A stretch of 64,000 nucleotides of DNA, taken from NCBI RefSeq assembly GCF_002042965.1, contig NZ_MZNT01000007.1:186001-250000 (forward strand), in the 5' to 3' direction. Of the stretch, positions 9,661 through 18,982 are shown in pieces; positions within the stretch are counted from its first letter, which is position 1, and every line of letters begins with the position of its first letter. The translations under genes and the position numbers were made by a program. Below the pieces are notes generated by a model. That model was not told where the DNA came from and made no database searches. It worked only from the letters and a program-made list of their open reading frames with translations. This stretch comes from Paenibacillus sp. 32352 (lineage in GTDB: Bacteria; Bacillota; Bacilli; Paenibacillales; NBRC-103111).

Positions 9661-11127
9661 TCATGATTTGACGAACACGGTTTTGACTGCCGTAAAAAAC
9701 TCGATCGCCGCACGTCCCTGCTCGCGGGAATGAGAGCTCGACTGCTTCATGCCGCCGAACGGAGCCTGAAGTTCCACCCCGGCACTTTCCGCGTTGATTC
9801 GTACAAGGCCGGCGTCCATCTCTTGAATAAACTGAAGCATGGACCCGATATTCGACGTAAATATGGATGCGCTAAGCCCGAATTCGGCGTCATTAGCCAA
9901 CTGCAGTGCTTCTTCGATACTCTCAACCTTCATCAGGGCAAGCACAGGGCCAAAGATCTCCTCCCGGGCAATCGTCATGTTAGCAGTGACATTCTCGAAT
10001 ACTGTAGGTTCAATAAAGTAACCGCCGGCGAAATCATCGGCTTGGGTCTGTCCCCCGCCGCACAGCAGCTTCGCTCCCTCTTCAATTCCCTTACGGATAT
10101 AAGCAAGAACCGTTCGATGCTGCCGTTCATTTGCGCAAGGTCCCATCCACACCCCATCAAGCATGCCATCCCCGACCCGGATCTCCTTGATCCGATTCAA
10201 AAGCAGCCGCTTGAACGGTTCATAGATTTCCTCATGTACGATAACCCGGCTCGTAGCCGTACATTTTTGTCCTGTGGATCGAAGGCCGCCGCTCACCGTA
10301 GCCTCCACTGCCAGCTCAAGGTTAGCGTCCTCCGCTACGATCACCGGATTTTTGCCGCCCATTTCAAGCTGATATTTCGCTCCGCGGGCAAGTGCAGCCT
10401 GACCTATCGATTTGCCAACCGAATTGGAGCCGGTGAACGATATTCCCTGGATTCCAGAATGCTCCGCGATGCCTCGGCCGATAACGCTGCCGGAGCCGGT
10501 TACCATATTGACGACACCGGGAGGCAAACCTGCTTCCTCGAAGCATTCCATCAGCAGGGAGCAGGTCACCCCCGTCTCCGACGCAGGCTTGATGACTACC
10601 GTATTGCCGTAGACTAGGGCGGGCGCCATCTTCCATAGCGGAATCGCGACCGGGAAATTCCAAGGTGTAATAATACCTACTACGCCTAACGGCACTCGGG
10701 TCGTGAACATGAGGGCTTCACTATCCGTGGATGGAATCACATCTCCAACAGGGCGCATCCCCTCGCCCGCATAATAGCGAAGAATAGCTGCCCCGCGGGC
10801 CGTTTCGCCTTTGGCTTCGGCGAACGTCTTGCCCATTTCCTTGGTCATCACCGTCGCTACCTCATCCAGCCTTTGCTCTAAAAGGGACGCGGCTTTGTAC
10901 AGATAATCTCCTCTAACGCTTCCAGCCAATTGCCTCCACGCCTTTTGAGCATCAGCCGCAGCCTGTACAGCCTGATTGAGATCCTCCAGCGAGGATTGCT
11001 GTACATACCCAACCACTTCGTGTTTACGGGCCGGGTTTAGGCTGGCATCTATTTCCCCTGTATGGGAGGGAATCCACTTCCCGCCAATAAAATTCAAATA
11101 AGTCGGACTAGCCTGTGATGTGCTCAT
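9661..11127 (-). CDS. NAD(P)-dependent aldehyde dehydrogenase, probable 2,5-dioxopentanoate dehydrogenase
   Basis: A 488-residue aldehyde dehydrogenase. The general-base Glu ([11 protein letters not shown]) and the catalytic Cys (GQKCTATSR) are present, as is the Asn of PWNFPVAIP. In glucarate pathways of this layout the enzyme oxidises 2-oxoglutarate semialdehyde (2,5-dioxopentanoate), the product of KdgD, to 2-oxoglutarate; B. subtilis YcbD is the counterpart. Its start overlaps the kdgD stop by four bases (ATGA, 11124-11127), so translation is coupled, and gudD begins 15 bases after its stop. The family call is certain; the substrate is inferred from the neighbours. Confidence 0.88.
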   Translation of the reverse strand: MSTSQASPTYLNFIGGKWIPSHTGEIDASLNPARKHEVVGYVQQSSLEDLNQAVQAAADAQKAWRQLAGSVRGDYLYKAASLLEQRLDEVATVMTKEMGKTFAEAKGETARGAAILRYYAGEGMRPVGDVIPSTDSEALMFTTRVPLGVVGIITPWNFPVAIPLWKMAPALVYGNTVVIKPASETGVTCSLLMECFEEAGLPPGVVNMVTGSGSVIGRGIAEHSGIQGISFTGSNSVGKSIGQAALARGAKYQLEMGGKNPVIVAEDANLELAVEATVSGGLRSTGQKCTATSRVIVHEEIYEPFKRLLLNRIKEIRVGDGMLDGVWMGPCANERQHRTVLAYIRKGIEEGAKLLCGGGQTQADDFAGGYFIEPTVFENVTANMTIAREEIFGPVLALMKVESIEEALQLANDAEFGLSASIFTSNIGSMLQFIQEMDAGLVRINAESAGVELQAPFGGMKQSSSHSREQGRAAIEFFTAVKTVFVKS

Positions 11128-12071
11128 GCTTGGGGGTTAACCTCCTTCCTAGGCTCAGGGAACCGGTCGAACGCTACCTTAATGATTTCCTCCAGCTTCC
11201 GGTAATGTTCTTCTTCCACAGAGATAATCGGAGGACGAACATCAGTCCCAACCGGCAGTCCGACGATTTGCATGCCGGCTTTGATCAAGGCTACCGCATA
11301 GCCTTTTCTTTGACGGCGGATCGCATTGATCGGCAATATAACATGACGGTACAGATCATTCAGCATGGATTGATTGCCATTTAGCAGCGCGTTATAAAAC
11401 AGCCGTGAAATATGCGGAATATAGTTCGATATGGCCGACGAATAGGCGCTGAAGCCCAAATTCACATAAGCCGGCATCGTCACCTCGGCCATGGGCATTC
11501 CGTTCAGCCAAGCCAATCGGCTGCCTATGGTCTGTGTCAGTTCGATATTCAGGTCCATACTCCCGTGCCCATCCTTCAACCCGACCAGCTGAGGGTGCTC
11601 GAGCAGCCGTTCCAGTGTACTTAACGTCAGGATACAGTTATCCCGCTGATATACAATAGCGTTCAGCTCCGTGCTCCCGATAATGGCGTTTAAATACCGG
11701 TACAGCCCCTCCTGCTCCGCATCAATCAAATAAGGAGGAAGGATCAGATAGCCGTCCGCGCCCAGCTCCTCAGACAGCTTGGCCAGCTCTATCGCATGAG
11801 TGATGTTGCCGCCTACGCCGGTATATACAGGGACCCTCCCTCGGGCAGCCGAAAGCGCCGTCTCAACCATGAGCCGGTAATCCTGATGGGACAGAGCATG
11901 AAATTCTCCGGAGCCGCAAGCTACGAAAATTGCAGAGAGTCCCTCTTGAAGCAGAAATTCTACATTTTGTTCAAAGGCCTTCTCGTCCAGTCTTCCGCTT
12001 TGATCCATCGGTGCAACCGGAAAGCCTAGTATACCGGTAGGTACTTTTTTGGAGCTATGGTTCATGTTCAT
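11124..12071 (-). CDS. kdgD: 5-dehydro-4-deoxyglucarate dehydratase
   Basis: A 315-residue protein of the DapA/NAL aldolase superfamily. It dehydrates and decarboxylates 5-dehydro-4-deoxyglucarate to 2-oxoglutarate semialdehyde through a Schiff base. The Lys is in [14 protein letters not shown] and the conserved Tyr in [24 protein letters not shown] is the substrate carboxylate loop, where KdgD differs from DHDPS (GTTGE). It is the first gene of the glucarate operon, with a promoter about 45-70 bases before its start and an AraC regulator transcribed away from it. B. subtilis YcbC is the counterpart. Confidence 0.92.
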   Translation of the reverse strand: MNMNHSSKKVPTGILGFPVAPMDQSGRLDEKAFEQNVEFLLQEGLSAIFVACGSGEFHALSHQDYRLMVETALSAARGRVPVYTGVGGNITHAIELAKLSEELGADGYLILPPYLIDAEQEGLYRYLNAIIGSTELNAIVYQRDNCILTLSTLERLLEHPQLVGLKDGHGSMDLNIELTQTIGSRLAWLNGMPMAEVTMPAYVNLGFSAYSSAISNYIPHISRLFYNALLNGNQSMLNDLYRHVILPINAIRRQRKGYAVALIKAGMQIVGLPVGTDVRPPIISVEEEHYRKLEEIIKVAFDRFPEPRKEVNPQA

Positions 12072-12111
12072 TGACTACCCGCCCTTCCTTTTTCCTCGTT
12101 TATTCTTTTTC

Positions 12112-12140
12112 AGTATAGGGGCTGGGAGAACAGCTGTCTT
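12112..12140 (-). promoter_or_regulatory. Probable promoter of the glucarate operon
   Basis: On the minus strand -35 AAGACA (complement of 12135-12140) and -10 TATACT (complement of 12112-12117) are 17 bases apart, just upstream of kdgD. The -35 is imperfect, as often seen at promoters that need an AraC-type activator. Confidence 0.45.
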
Positions 12141-12172
12141 TTCAAAATCACGCCTTATTTTTGCACTTTTCG

Positions 12173-12181
12173 TGATATAAT
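12173..12181 (+). promoter_or_regulatory. Extended -10 promoter of the AraC regulator
   Basis: TGATATAAT is a TGn-TATAAT extended -10 element, so a weak -35 is tolerable. It lies 63 bases before ATG 12245 and back-to-back with the glucarate promoter. Confidence 0.5.
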
Positions 12182-12244
12182 GAGGCGGTTGGGAAAACCC
12201 TTTCATTTAGAATTTCAAGGAAACAATATAAAAGGAGGAAGCGC

Positions 12245-13195
12245 ATGGTCCCTAGCACAGCCTCATGCCAAAAAAGCAGTCTATATTTAAACGAGCATGT
12301 TACGAGACTTCAGGGTCCCCCCGCCTCCTTCTTTATACATTATTGGGGAGGCAAACCAAGTCATCGCGGTAATACGCCTCATGCCCATTCTTTTTTTGAA
12401 ATTTGCTATGTAGCAGATGGATCCGGATCTTATGTACATAACGGCATTACCTATCCCCTTCATAAAGGAACTCTGTACTGCTCCAAGCCTAACAGCTCCC
12501 ATCATATCGTAAGCGAGTCCGGCATGCTGCTGCTGTTCGTCGCCTTTGATGTTTTAGAGGAAGCTTCCGATCCAGATGTAATAAGCAGTTTCGATAAGCT
12601 GAACCAGTTTCATCATTTGTTTATAGCCGATGCGGAGCAATCCGCCCCTGTACTGACCTGGAAAGCGCTCATTGCTTATTGCTCAGGAGAAACCGTCGAT
12701 CATCCTTTAGCTGCCGAAAAGCTCGCCCACTCACTGCTCCTGACAGCTCTGTCCATGTTCTCCCGGCACGGCGGCACGGTTACGGCAGAGCAGGAAGCCG
12801 AGCCTGTTTATTCGGGTGCGCTAAAGGAAGCGAAAGATTATATGCTCAGCCATCTTTCCCGGAAATTGACGCTTAAGGAATTGGCTCAGGAAATTCACTT
12901 ATCGGAGAGGCAGCTATCCCGTCTTCTGTCCGAGCAGCTCGGGCTTACGTTTCCTTCGTGGATTCGCAATGAACGCATCAAAAGAGCCGCCTATCTGCTA
13001 GTCTATACCGACATCAACATGGAGGATATCTCTTCGGAGGTCGGTTTCGAAACGGTGCATTATTTCAGCAAGGTGTTCTCCGACCTGATGAACATTACAC
13101 CAGCCAAATTCCGCAAGGCTGTTCGAAGCAATGAGATGGACTTTGCCTTGCTGCATCGTTACTTGCAAGCGGCTGTCAACCGAAGCTTGTCTTAA
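12245..13195 (+). CDS. AraC-family transcriptional regulator, probable glucarate operon regulator
   Basis: A 316-residue protein with an N-terminal cupin-like sensor (HAHSFFEICYVADGSGSYVHNG, then KGTLYCSKPNSSHHI) and two helix-turn-helix motifs at about residues 205-300 (LTLKELAQEIHLSERQLSRLL and INMEDISSEVGFETVHYFSKVF). AAAGGAGG at 12231-12238 lies 6 bases before ATG 12245. It is transcribed divergently from kdgD-ALDH-gudD, the standard arrangement for a local regulator. It probably activates the operon when the sugar acid binds the cupin. The effector is inferred from context only. Confidence 0.85.
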   Translation: MVPSTASCQKSSLYLNEHVTRLQGPPASFFIHYWGGKPSHRGNTPHAHSFFEICYVADGSGSYVHNGITYPLHKGTLYCSKPNSSHHIVSESGMLLLFVAFDVLEEASDPDVISSFDKLNQFHHLFIADAEQSAPVLTWKALIAYCSGETVDHPLAAEKLAHSLLLTALSMFSRHGGTVTAEQEAEPVYSGALKEAKDYMLSHLSRKLTLKELAQEIHLSERQLSRLLSEQLGLTFPSWIRNERIKRAAYLLVYTDINMEDISSEVGFETVHYFSKVFSDLMNITPAKFRKAVRSNEMDFALLHRYLQAAVNRSLS

Positions 13196-13331
13196 ATCTT
13201 AATCGTGAAGTGCCATGCTGTACGATTCAAAAAGATGATATAGGCATCCGCACAAACATATAGTCATTCACCTACGTACTTTAAAAGAAGATGGATGGAT
13301 TCTGTTATTCGATTAAAGGGAGAGGATTACC

Positions 13332-13619
13332 ATGATGTATACACCGCTGTGGAGTTCCCAGGGATTGATGAGGCAGCCGCAATCACCTCCGCCCGCGTAC
13401 ATTCCCCCAAAGCCTTCTGTTTCTTATGTAATCGACTGTATTCATGAGTACACCTATGTTTGGCTTCTTAACGGGGACCAATTTTGGTTCTATCCTACCC
13501 GCGTGGAATACGGCGAAATTTCCGGCTATAGATGGAACGGCGCCTTTTGGATGTTTTACGGGATAGATCCAAGGTTGATCGATGCTGTCGCATGTCCGCC
13601 AATTCCTACCCTTTACTGA
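13332..13619 (+). CDS. Small conserved-looking protein of unknown function
   Basis: A 95-residue protein. GAGAGGA at 13320-13326 precedes ATG 13332. The first 30 residues are rich in Pro and Gln (QPQSPPPAYIPPKP). The rest is aromatic: EYTYVWLLNGDQFWFYPTRV, then GYRWNGAFWMFYGIDPRLID and a terminal Cys. I recall similar short proteins with a YTYVWL...FW.YP...GFRW pattern in Paenibacillus and Bacillus, none with a known role. There is no signal peptide or membrane segment. It stands alone between the AraC gene and a bidirectional terminator. Confidence 0.6.
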   Translation: MMYTPLWSSQGLMRQPQSPPPAYIPPKPSVSYVIDCIHEYTYVWLLNGDQFWFYPTRVEYGEISGYRWNGAFWMFYGIDPRLIDAVACPPIPTLY

Positions 13620-13641
13620 CAGATACTTGCAATTTCAAAAG

Positions 13642-13686
13642 AAAAGTCCCCCTTCATGCGCATTTCGGCATCAAGGAGGACTTTTT
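13642..13686. terminator. Bidirectional terminator
   Basis: AAAAGTCCCCCTT (13642-13654) pairs with AAGGAGGACTTTT (13673-13685) with one mismatch and has T-runs on both strands. It separates the convergent genes ending at 13619 (+) and 13724 (-). Confidence 0.75.
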
Positions 13687-13723
13687 GACTTTTGTATGAT
13701 GAATGAATTCACGATTCAGGTGT

Positions 13724-14803
13724 TCACCTTGAACGGAGATAAGCCAGCACGTCCTCAACAGGCAGAGAGTGAACCACACTCCCTCCACGGCCTGTTGTCG
13801 TTTCCGCCATGAATAAGGAGTTATAGATCGCTTCCTCCGTTGCGTCTGCAGCTGCGCGAAAACATTCGGACATCAGCGGCCCGTCTTCGCGAATGCATTT
13901 CAAAGTGATGAACCCCGTATCCGGCGAATGCGGTATAAGGGTGCCGTTGCTGAATGCGATCACGATGTCCCCGCTGCCATGATGAGCGATGGAGCCTGTT
14001 CGCGCCAGACCGATGCCCGCTCTTTTAGCAATTCTTTGCAACTGGCGGGAGTCTAACGGAAGGTCAGTACCTACCACGATAATGATCGAACCGTCATTAT
14101 TCCCGCCTTCTATCATTGGTTGATTAAGGAATGCCCCGACCGGCTTTCCAAGTATTGTAAGGTCCTCGCCCTTTCCATAATTGGTAAGAACCAGCACCCC
14201 GATATGATAAACAATACCGTCTACCGTTATTTGTCTGGAAGAGGTGCCGATACCGCCTTTATACCCGAAGCACACCATGCCGGTACCGGCTCCGACCGCT
14301 CCTTCCGCAACAGGTTGCCCTGCTTTCGCTTGCCGAATAGCCTCCATAGCATGCTCGGGCCGCACATGCAGGCCTTTCATATCATTTAACAGCTTGTCAT
14401 TGCATTCGCCGGTAACGACATTCAGCGAACCATCCTGGCCGCCAATCCCCTCGTCCAGCTCCATCATGAATTTCAGCGCGCCTTCCGTCGCTGCAGGGAC
14501 ACTGAACGTATTGGTCAGCATAATCGGGGATTCCAGCGTACCCAGCTCATTGACCTGCACCAGTCCCGTCGTTTTGCCGAAGCCATTGATGACATAGGCC
14601 GCGCCAACTGCCTTTTCCCGAAACGGATTCCCCGGATGCGGTAAAATCGCAGTCACTCCCGTCCTAACGCAATTGCCCTCCAGATTCTTGTTCAAAGTCA
14701 CATGTCCGACGGCAACGCCGGGCACATCGGTTATACTGTTAAGCCTTCCCGTCGGAAGCTTGCCGACAGAGAAGCCATAATCGCGAAAACGCCGCTTGGT
14801 CAT
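13724..14803 (-). CDS. P1 family (DmpA-type) self-processing aminopeptidase
   Basis: A 359-residue Ntn-hydrolase-like enzyme of the DmpA/S58 family. The pattern N-N-D-G-S-I-I-I-V-V-G-T-D-L-P-L places the nucleophile at about Ser239; the chain is expected to cut itself just before this Ser to give alpha and beta subunits. Other conserved pieces are ITDVPGVAVGH near the N-terminus, VGAAYVINGFGKTTGL, and GAGTGMVCFGYKGGIGT. Family members are L- and D-amino-acid amidases or beta-peptidyl aminopeptidases. It is monocistronic, with AGAAGGA close before ATG 14803. The true substrate is unknown; a scavenging role is a guess. Confidence 0.9.
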   Translation of the reverse strand: MTKRRFRDYGFSVGKLPTGRLNSITDVPGVAVGHVTLNKNLEGNCVRTGVTAILPHPGNPFREKAVGAAYVINGFGKTTGLVQVNELGTLESPIMLTNTFSVPAATEGALKFMMELDEGIGGQDGSLNVVTGECNDKLLNDMKGLHVRPEHAMEAIRQAKAGQPVAEGAVGAGTGMVCFGYKGGIGTSSRQITVDGIVYHIGVLVLTNYGKGEDLTILGKPVGAFLNQPMIEGGNNDGSIIIVVGTDLPLDSRQLQRIAKRAGIGLARTGSIAHHGSGDIVIAFSNGTLIPHSPDTGFITLKCIREDGPLMSECFRAAADATEEAIYNSLFMAETTTGRGGSVVHSLPVEDVLAYLRSR

Positions 14804-14923
14804 TCGTCCTTCTCTCCATTCCTAGGGTGAATTGCCAATATTACCGCCTCCATTTTAACACATAGGGTGGGAGTCTCCGCCTTTTCCACACTAATTTCCA
14901 ATAACAATCCTGCTAGAAAAAAA

Positions 14924-15523
14924 TTATTCCAAATGAGATACGTTTGCAAAATCAACAAGCTGAAAGGTCCCGTCTCTACAAATCAATTTGGTAATGGAGC
15001 ACTCAGACACAAGCTTGCTCTGCTCTTTAAGAAAATGAGGATGCCATTGATTCAGCTCTATCTGAGAACATACATGCACCAAGAAATCGGTTATCAATCC
15101 TCCGTGCGTGACCGCAATAATAGGACCCTGTGGAAACTCAATGGACATTTCTACTAGAAATGAACTTAGGCGTTCACCCGCGATCTTCGCCGAATCCCCA
15201 ATCGCTGGGATAAAATCTCTATCCTTCGTACAATGATCCCACATAGCTGCGAATTCCTCAAATGATTGCCCGGGCAAGTCCCCCCAGTTGGCTCTTTCCC
15301 GTAAGCGAATATCCTCTATCACCGGTAGGATTATTCCCTCAGCAATACATTGAGCGGTTTGCTTGGCTCTTGCGAGCGGGCTGCATAGGAGCTTTGTTAT
15401 CGACATACTGCGAAAATGGCTTGCCGTCATCTGCGCCTGCTTAACTCCCTCAAAAGTCAAAGGAACATCCCCGATCCCCTTCTCCTTTTTTGCATGTCGA
15501 ACCAGATAAATCGTTGTGCTCAT
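14924..15523 (-). CDS. Histidine phosphatase family protein
   Basis: A 199-residue protein of the phosphoglycerate-mutase-like branch. The catalytic His is in the N-terminal LVRHAKKEKG; the second His is in VTHGGLITDFL; CSPLARAKQTAQ supplies the conserved Arg. AAGGAG lies 8 bases before ATG 15523. The protein may dephosphorylate a small phosphorylated metabolite. It stands alone, under a promoter overlapped by two identical palindromes (15551-15576), which points to control by a dedicated repressor. Confidence 0.85.
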   Translation of the reverse strand: MSTTIYLVRHAKKEKGIGDVPLTFEGVKQAQMTASHFRSMSITKLLCSPLARAKQTAQCIAEGIILPVIEDIRLRERANWGDLPGQSFEEFAAMWDHCTKDRDFIPAIGDSAKIAGERLSSFLVEMSIEFPQGPIIAVTHGGLITDFLVHVCSQIELNQWHPHFLKEQSKLVSECSITKLICRDGTFQLVDFANVSHLE

Positions 15524-15550
15524 GGAACCAACTCCTTCCGCGCAATAGTA

Positions 15551-15581
15551 TCTAATTAGATTATTGTCTAATTAGATTATA
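15551..15581 (-). promoter_or_regulatory. Extended -10 promoter overlapped by two identical palindromes (operator)
   Basis: TCTAATTAGA occurs twice (15551-15560 and 15567-15576), 16 bases apart from start to start, as part of a direct repeat TCTAATTAGATTAT. On the minus strand TATAAT (complement of 15576-15581), preceded by TGn, is an extended -10 element, so the palindromes cover the transcription start of the phosphatase gene. AT-rich 10-bp palindromes one and a half turns apart are typical of dimeric winged-helix repressors such as MarR. Confidence 0.55.
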
Positions 15582-15627
15582 GCACATCTCTACATATTGG
15601 AAATCCCTAATTAAGCACTCGAACCGC

Positions 15628-15660
15628 AAAAAAAATAAAAGCCTGATTGCTCAAGCTTTT
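15628..15660 (-). terminator. Terminator after the AraC-type sensor gene
   Basis: On the minus strand AAAAGCTT and AGGCTTTT pair over 8 bp (one G-U) around an 8-base loop, followed by A and eight T. It lies 37 bases past the stop at 15697. Confidence 0.75.
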
Positions 15661-15696
15661 CTATCTCGACTTATCGCATGTTTCATAACGTTCGCC

Positions 15697-18012
15697 TTAT
15701 AAGGACTCCCGGTATTTGCCCGGAGTCGTTCCTTCATACTTTTTAAATACCCGTATGAACCCAATATCGCTGGCATAGCCGACTTTGTTCGCAATTTGCG
15801 TAAAGGTCAGCTTTTTATCCTTCATCAGCTTCTTGGCTTCCTCAATACGGACTCTCGTTAAATAATCCGTCAGGTTCATTCCCGTTTGTTTCTTGAAAAA
15901 AGCGGATAAATATTGCGGCGTTAAGCCAAAGTGATCCGCAATGGTCGTCAAGCTGAGCATATCGTCCCCATAGTGCTCTTCGATATAGCGGGTGATTCGT
16001 TCTGAGAGCTGTCGGCCGTGATGACTGCGTCCCGCATTCAAATGCTGGCACAGAGCGAGATACCACTCTCTGATCTTGAGCTTCATCTCCTCCACGGTCG
16101 TGCACGAGGATAATTCCTTCAGCGGATCGAACCCTTCGCCGAATACCTCGTGATACAGCGGCTCCATCGGATTCATGATTTTCCATAAGGTGCTGACCAT
16201 ATTAATAAAGAAATTCCTTCCCAGTTCAGGAGAGATCCGCCGCTGGCTGAAGTGCGCATGAAACAGATTGTCGATAAGCCTGCTGACATTCTCTTTGTCG
16301 CCGCTTTTGGTGAAGTTGATAAGCTGAATCTCCGTTTCGATTGGGTAATAATAGTGACCGTCCGTGTCCGAAATTTCCCTGTAGCGGATAATGGAACTGT
16401 GGCCCCTGTACATTTTATAATCCAGCGCACTGAGCGCTTCGAAGTAGGATTCGCATGCGTGCTCCGTCCCTTCATGCATATTCCCTATGGCGAGGGTGAT
16501 ATACGTATGAAACCGTTCCTCCATCATCTGCTTGAGCCTGGCTGCGATGTCGTCGAGCGCCTGATCCGCTTCTGCTCTGCGCGCTTCCGAGAAGTTAACA
16601 AGCAGGGCTACACGGTGCTGGTCCAGCTCCACCGCATACCCCCATTCTCTCTCGCGAATCAAATCGTTGCCTATGTTGGAAATAATAAAACGAATCAAAG
16701 CCCACTGCCGTTCCGACGAATCCGCACTAAACCGGCTGATATCGGCGATGTCGATTAAAATCACGGCAAATAAATCGGAAATAAACCGGATATTCATAAA
16801 CGCAAGCGATTCATCGGTCATTCGGCTTACGTCAACATGCCCGCGAATAAAACGAGACAGAAAGCTTGCCTGGATGACCGGGGTTTGGCGGGACAATGTC
16901 TTCCGAAGCTCACGCTCTTCATCCATGGTCATTTGAATGGTTTCCCGAATAAACTCATACTCATTGGACGGCTGCTTCGTTCGCAGCGGCTTCCCGTTCT
17001 GCAGCACGCGTACTACGTTACGCAGCGGTGTGTAATTGCGGTGCAGCCAGAACCAGATCGCCGCTCCGCCGCCGGCCAGACAGATCAAGAGCAATGTGAT
17101 CATCCAATTTCTCAGCGTATAGACCCGCTCCAGATACACATTCTTGGGCATGATATGGACGTATTTCCAGCCATTTTGTTCCGAGGCGGTATAAGACAGC
17201 ATCATCTCCTTGCCATGGTCCTTATACTCGTAAGGTACGCCTTTGTACTGGACGACGTCACGGATTTGGTCCCAGGGCAGGGCTTGACGATCGTTTCCGA
17301 TCATTAGACGATCTTTCCGGTCCAGGATGAATACCGAGCTTTGGTATGCTGATTCGACTTTGGACAGCATGCTGCGAATTTGATTCACATCCAGCAAAAT
17401 AACAAGCGCTCCGCGGATATCGCTCGGCTCGCCAAGCGGCAATGTCTGGATATACGTAATGGTATCCAGCGTGCCGGTGGGCGTATCATAGGTGACCGGG
17501 ATAAAGTCCTGGTAATGCGGACTGCTGATCAGCCCGTTGCGCCAGGCTTCAAAGCTGGTTCCCACCGGCCGGTACAACCGTTCATAGAGCACGTCCGCCG
17601 AAGTTTTGGCTGTCGGCATCAAGACCGTATCATTCACCCCAAGATAAACGTAGTAGCCTTGAATGAGATCGCTTACATTTTGGTAGCGCGACATATGCTC
17701 CGAGACGAATTCCACGAATTTGTACGCATCGGCAGAGTCCGCCGTCTCCGCATTATTCATAAGCCATTGCAGGCGGGGGTTCAGCGCGATTTGCTGGGAC
17801 ATAAGCTGGACATCCCTGAGCTTGCTGTCCATGACTTGACGGAGCTGCTCTAGCATGGCATAATTCGCCCGATTCGCATTATCGGTCATAATCGTATTGG
17901 TTTTCGTGTATAGAATCGATCCTAATGCAATAGGAAGCAGAAAAACGGCCAGATAAGACAATAAAAGAGTTGTGAAGGCACTCCCACGAGATATGCTTTT
18001 GATTCGCACCAT
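15697..18012 (-). CDS. Membrane-bound AraC-family regulator with extracellular sensor domain
   Basis: A 771-residue protein. A membrane segment at about residues 14-36 and a second at about 303-325 (WMITLLLICLAGGGAAIWFW) enclose an extracellular domain of some 265 residues resembling Cache-type sensors. A cytosolic linker with a degenerate cyclase-like fold follows (about 400-560), then two helix-turn-helix motifs in the last 100 residues (MLSLTTIADHFGLTPQYLSA and LTFTQIANKVGYASDIGFIR). This architecture is common in Paenibacillus next to LplABC-type importers, where it reads an outside sugar or the loaded binding protein and switches on transport. It is the last gene behind the importer genes at 18088-21646. 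Confidence 0.9.
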   Translation of the reverse strand: MVRIKSISRGSAFTTLLLSYLAVFLLPIALGSILYTKTNTIMTDNANRANYAMLEQLRQVMDSKLRDVQLMSQQIALNPRLQWLMNNAETADSADAYKFVEFVSEHMSRYQNVSDLIQGYYVYLGVNDTVLMPTAKTSADVLYERLYRPVGTSFEAWRNGLISSPHYQDFIPVTYDTPTGTLDTITYIQTLPLGEPSDIRGALVILLDVNQIRSMLSKVESAYQSSVFILDRKDRLMIGNDRQALPWDQIRDVVQYKGVPYEYKDHGKEMMLSYTASEQNGWKYVHIMPKNVYLERVYTLRNWMITLLLICLAGGGAAIWFWLHRNYTPLRNVVRVLQNGKPLRTKQPSNEYEFIRETIQMTMDEERELRKTLSRQTPVIQASFLSRFIRGHVDVSRMTDESLAFMNIRFISDLFAVILIDIADISRFSADSSERQWALIRFIISNIGNDLIREREWGYAVELDQHRVALLVNFSEARRAEADQALDDIAARLKQMMEERFHTYITLAIGNMHEGTEHACESYFEALSALDYKMYRGHSSIIRYREISDTDGHYYYPIETEIQLINFTKSGDKENVSRLIDNLFHAHFSQRRISPELGRNFFINMVSTLWKIMNPMEPLYHEVFGEGFDPLKELSSCTTVEEMKLKIREWYLALCQHLNAGRSHHGRQLSERITRYIEEHYGDDMLSLTTIADHFGLTPQYLSAFFKKQTGMNLTDYLTRVRIEEAKKLMKDKKLTFTQIANKVGYASDIGFIRVFKKYEGTTPGKYRESL

Positions 18013-18087
18013 ACCCCACCTCTCCCGATTCGTTCTCCGTATCTATCTTATTCTGGAAGTGGGTCCCGTTTTCCTGCTTCCCGGCTT

Positions 18088-18966
18088 TTATTCCTTCAGC
18101 GCTCCGATCATTACCCCCTTGACGAAATATTTTTGCAAGAAAGGATACAGCACCAGGATAGGAACGGTTGCAACCATGATCGTTGCGTATTTGATCGCTT
18201 CTCCGATCGGCATTTTATCCACGCCCGACGCATCCACCATCATGTTGTCCGTGCTGTTCGTAATTAGAATTTCCCGCAGAATCAGCTGCAGCGGATACAG
18301 ATCGCGGTCCCGCAAATAAATCATCGCATTGAACCATGCGTTCCAGTGAGCCACAGCATAAAACAAAACCATGACGGCCATGACGGGAATCGACAGCGGC
18401 AGAATAATTCGCCACAACACGGTCCATTCGCTCGCCCCGTCGATCTTCGCCGATTCTTCGAGACTCACCGGCACCGCCTGGAACGAGGTCCGCATGATAA
18501 TTAAATTCCATGTATTGATGGCCCCGGGAATAATCATCGCCCATGGGGTGTCTACAAGACCCAGATTGCTGACCAGAAGATAGGTGGGAATAAGTCCTCC
18601 CTGAAAAAACATCGTGACCACAATCATAAACATGACCGCGTTCTTAAAAAATACATTTCTTCTCGAAAGAAAATACGCCCCGAGCGCCGTCATGATCAGA
18701 TTGAAAATGGTTCCGACAATGACATAAAACAGGGTATTGCGGTAACCGCTCAAAATGTTCGGGTTCGCAAACACGGCTTTGTAGGCATCCAGACTAAATC
18801 CGTATGGTTTCCATAGCAAGCCGCGGTGCTGTGCGAGCAGCCCGGGATCACTCAGGGAAGAAAATGCAACGAACAAAAACGGATATAGCGTCAAAAAACA
18901 TAGAACAATCATAAAACATGCGTTCAATACGTCAAACGTTTTTTCGCCGAGAGTCGGTTTGTCCAT
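18088..18966 (-). CDS. Carbohydrate ABC transporter permease (LplC-type)
   Basis: A 292-residue inner-membrane protein with six predicted segments. The EAA loop facing the ATPase is EESAKIDGASEWTVLWRIILPLS. The C-terminal QKYFVKGVMIGALKE is the standard ending of MalG/LplC-type permeases. It pairs with the permease encoded 16 bases upstream and the binding protein at 20036. No ATPase gene is present, so a shared MsmX-like ATPase elsewhere is probably used. The sugar is unknown. Confidence 0.9.
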   Translation of the reverse strand: MDKPTLGEKTFDVLNACFMIVLCFLTLYPFLFVAFSSLSDPGLLAQHRGLLWKPYGFSLDAYKAVFANPNILSGYRNTLFYVIVGTIFNLIMTALGAYFLSRRNVFFKNAVMFMIVVTMFFQGGLIPTYLLVSNLGLVDTPWAMIIPGAINTWNLIIMRTSFQAVPVSLEESAKIDGASEWTVLWRIILPLSIPVMAVMVLFYAVAHWNAWFNAMIYLRDRDLYPLQLILREILITNSTDNMMVDASGVDKMPIGEAIKYATIMVATVPILVLYPFLQKYFVKGVMIGALKE

Positions 18967-18982
18967 TCTGCTGTTCCCCCCA

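Noticed and set aside
12190..12206. cre-like sequence (TGAAAGGGTTTTCC on the minus strand) between the glucarate operon and its regulator
   Set aside because: It deviates from the consensus at the central CG and at the final CA, so I do not call it.
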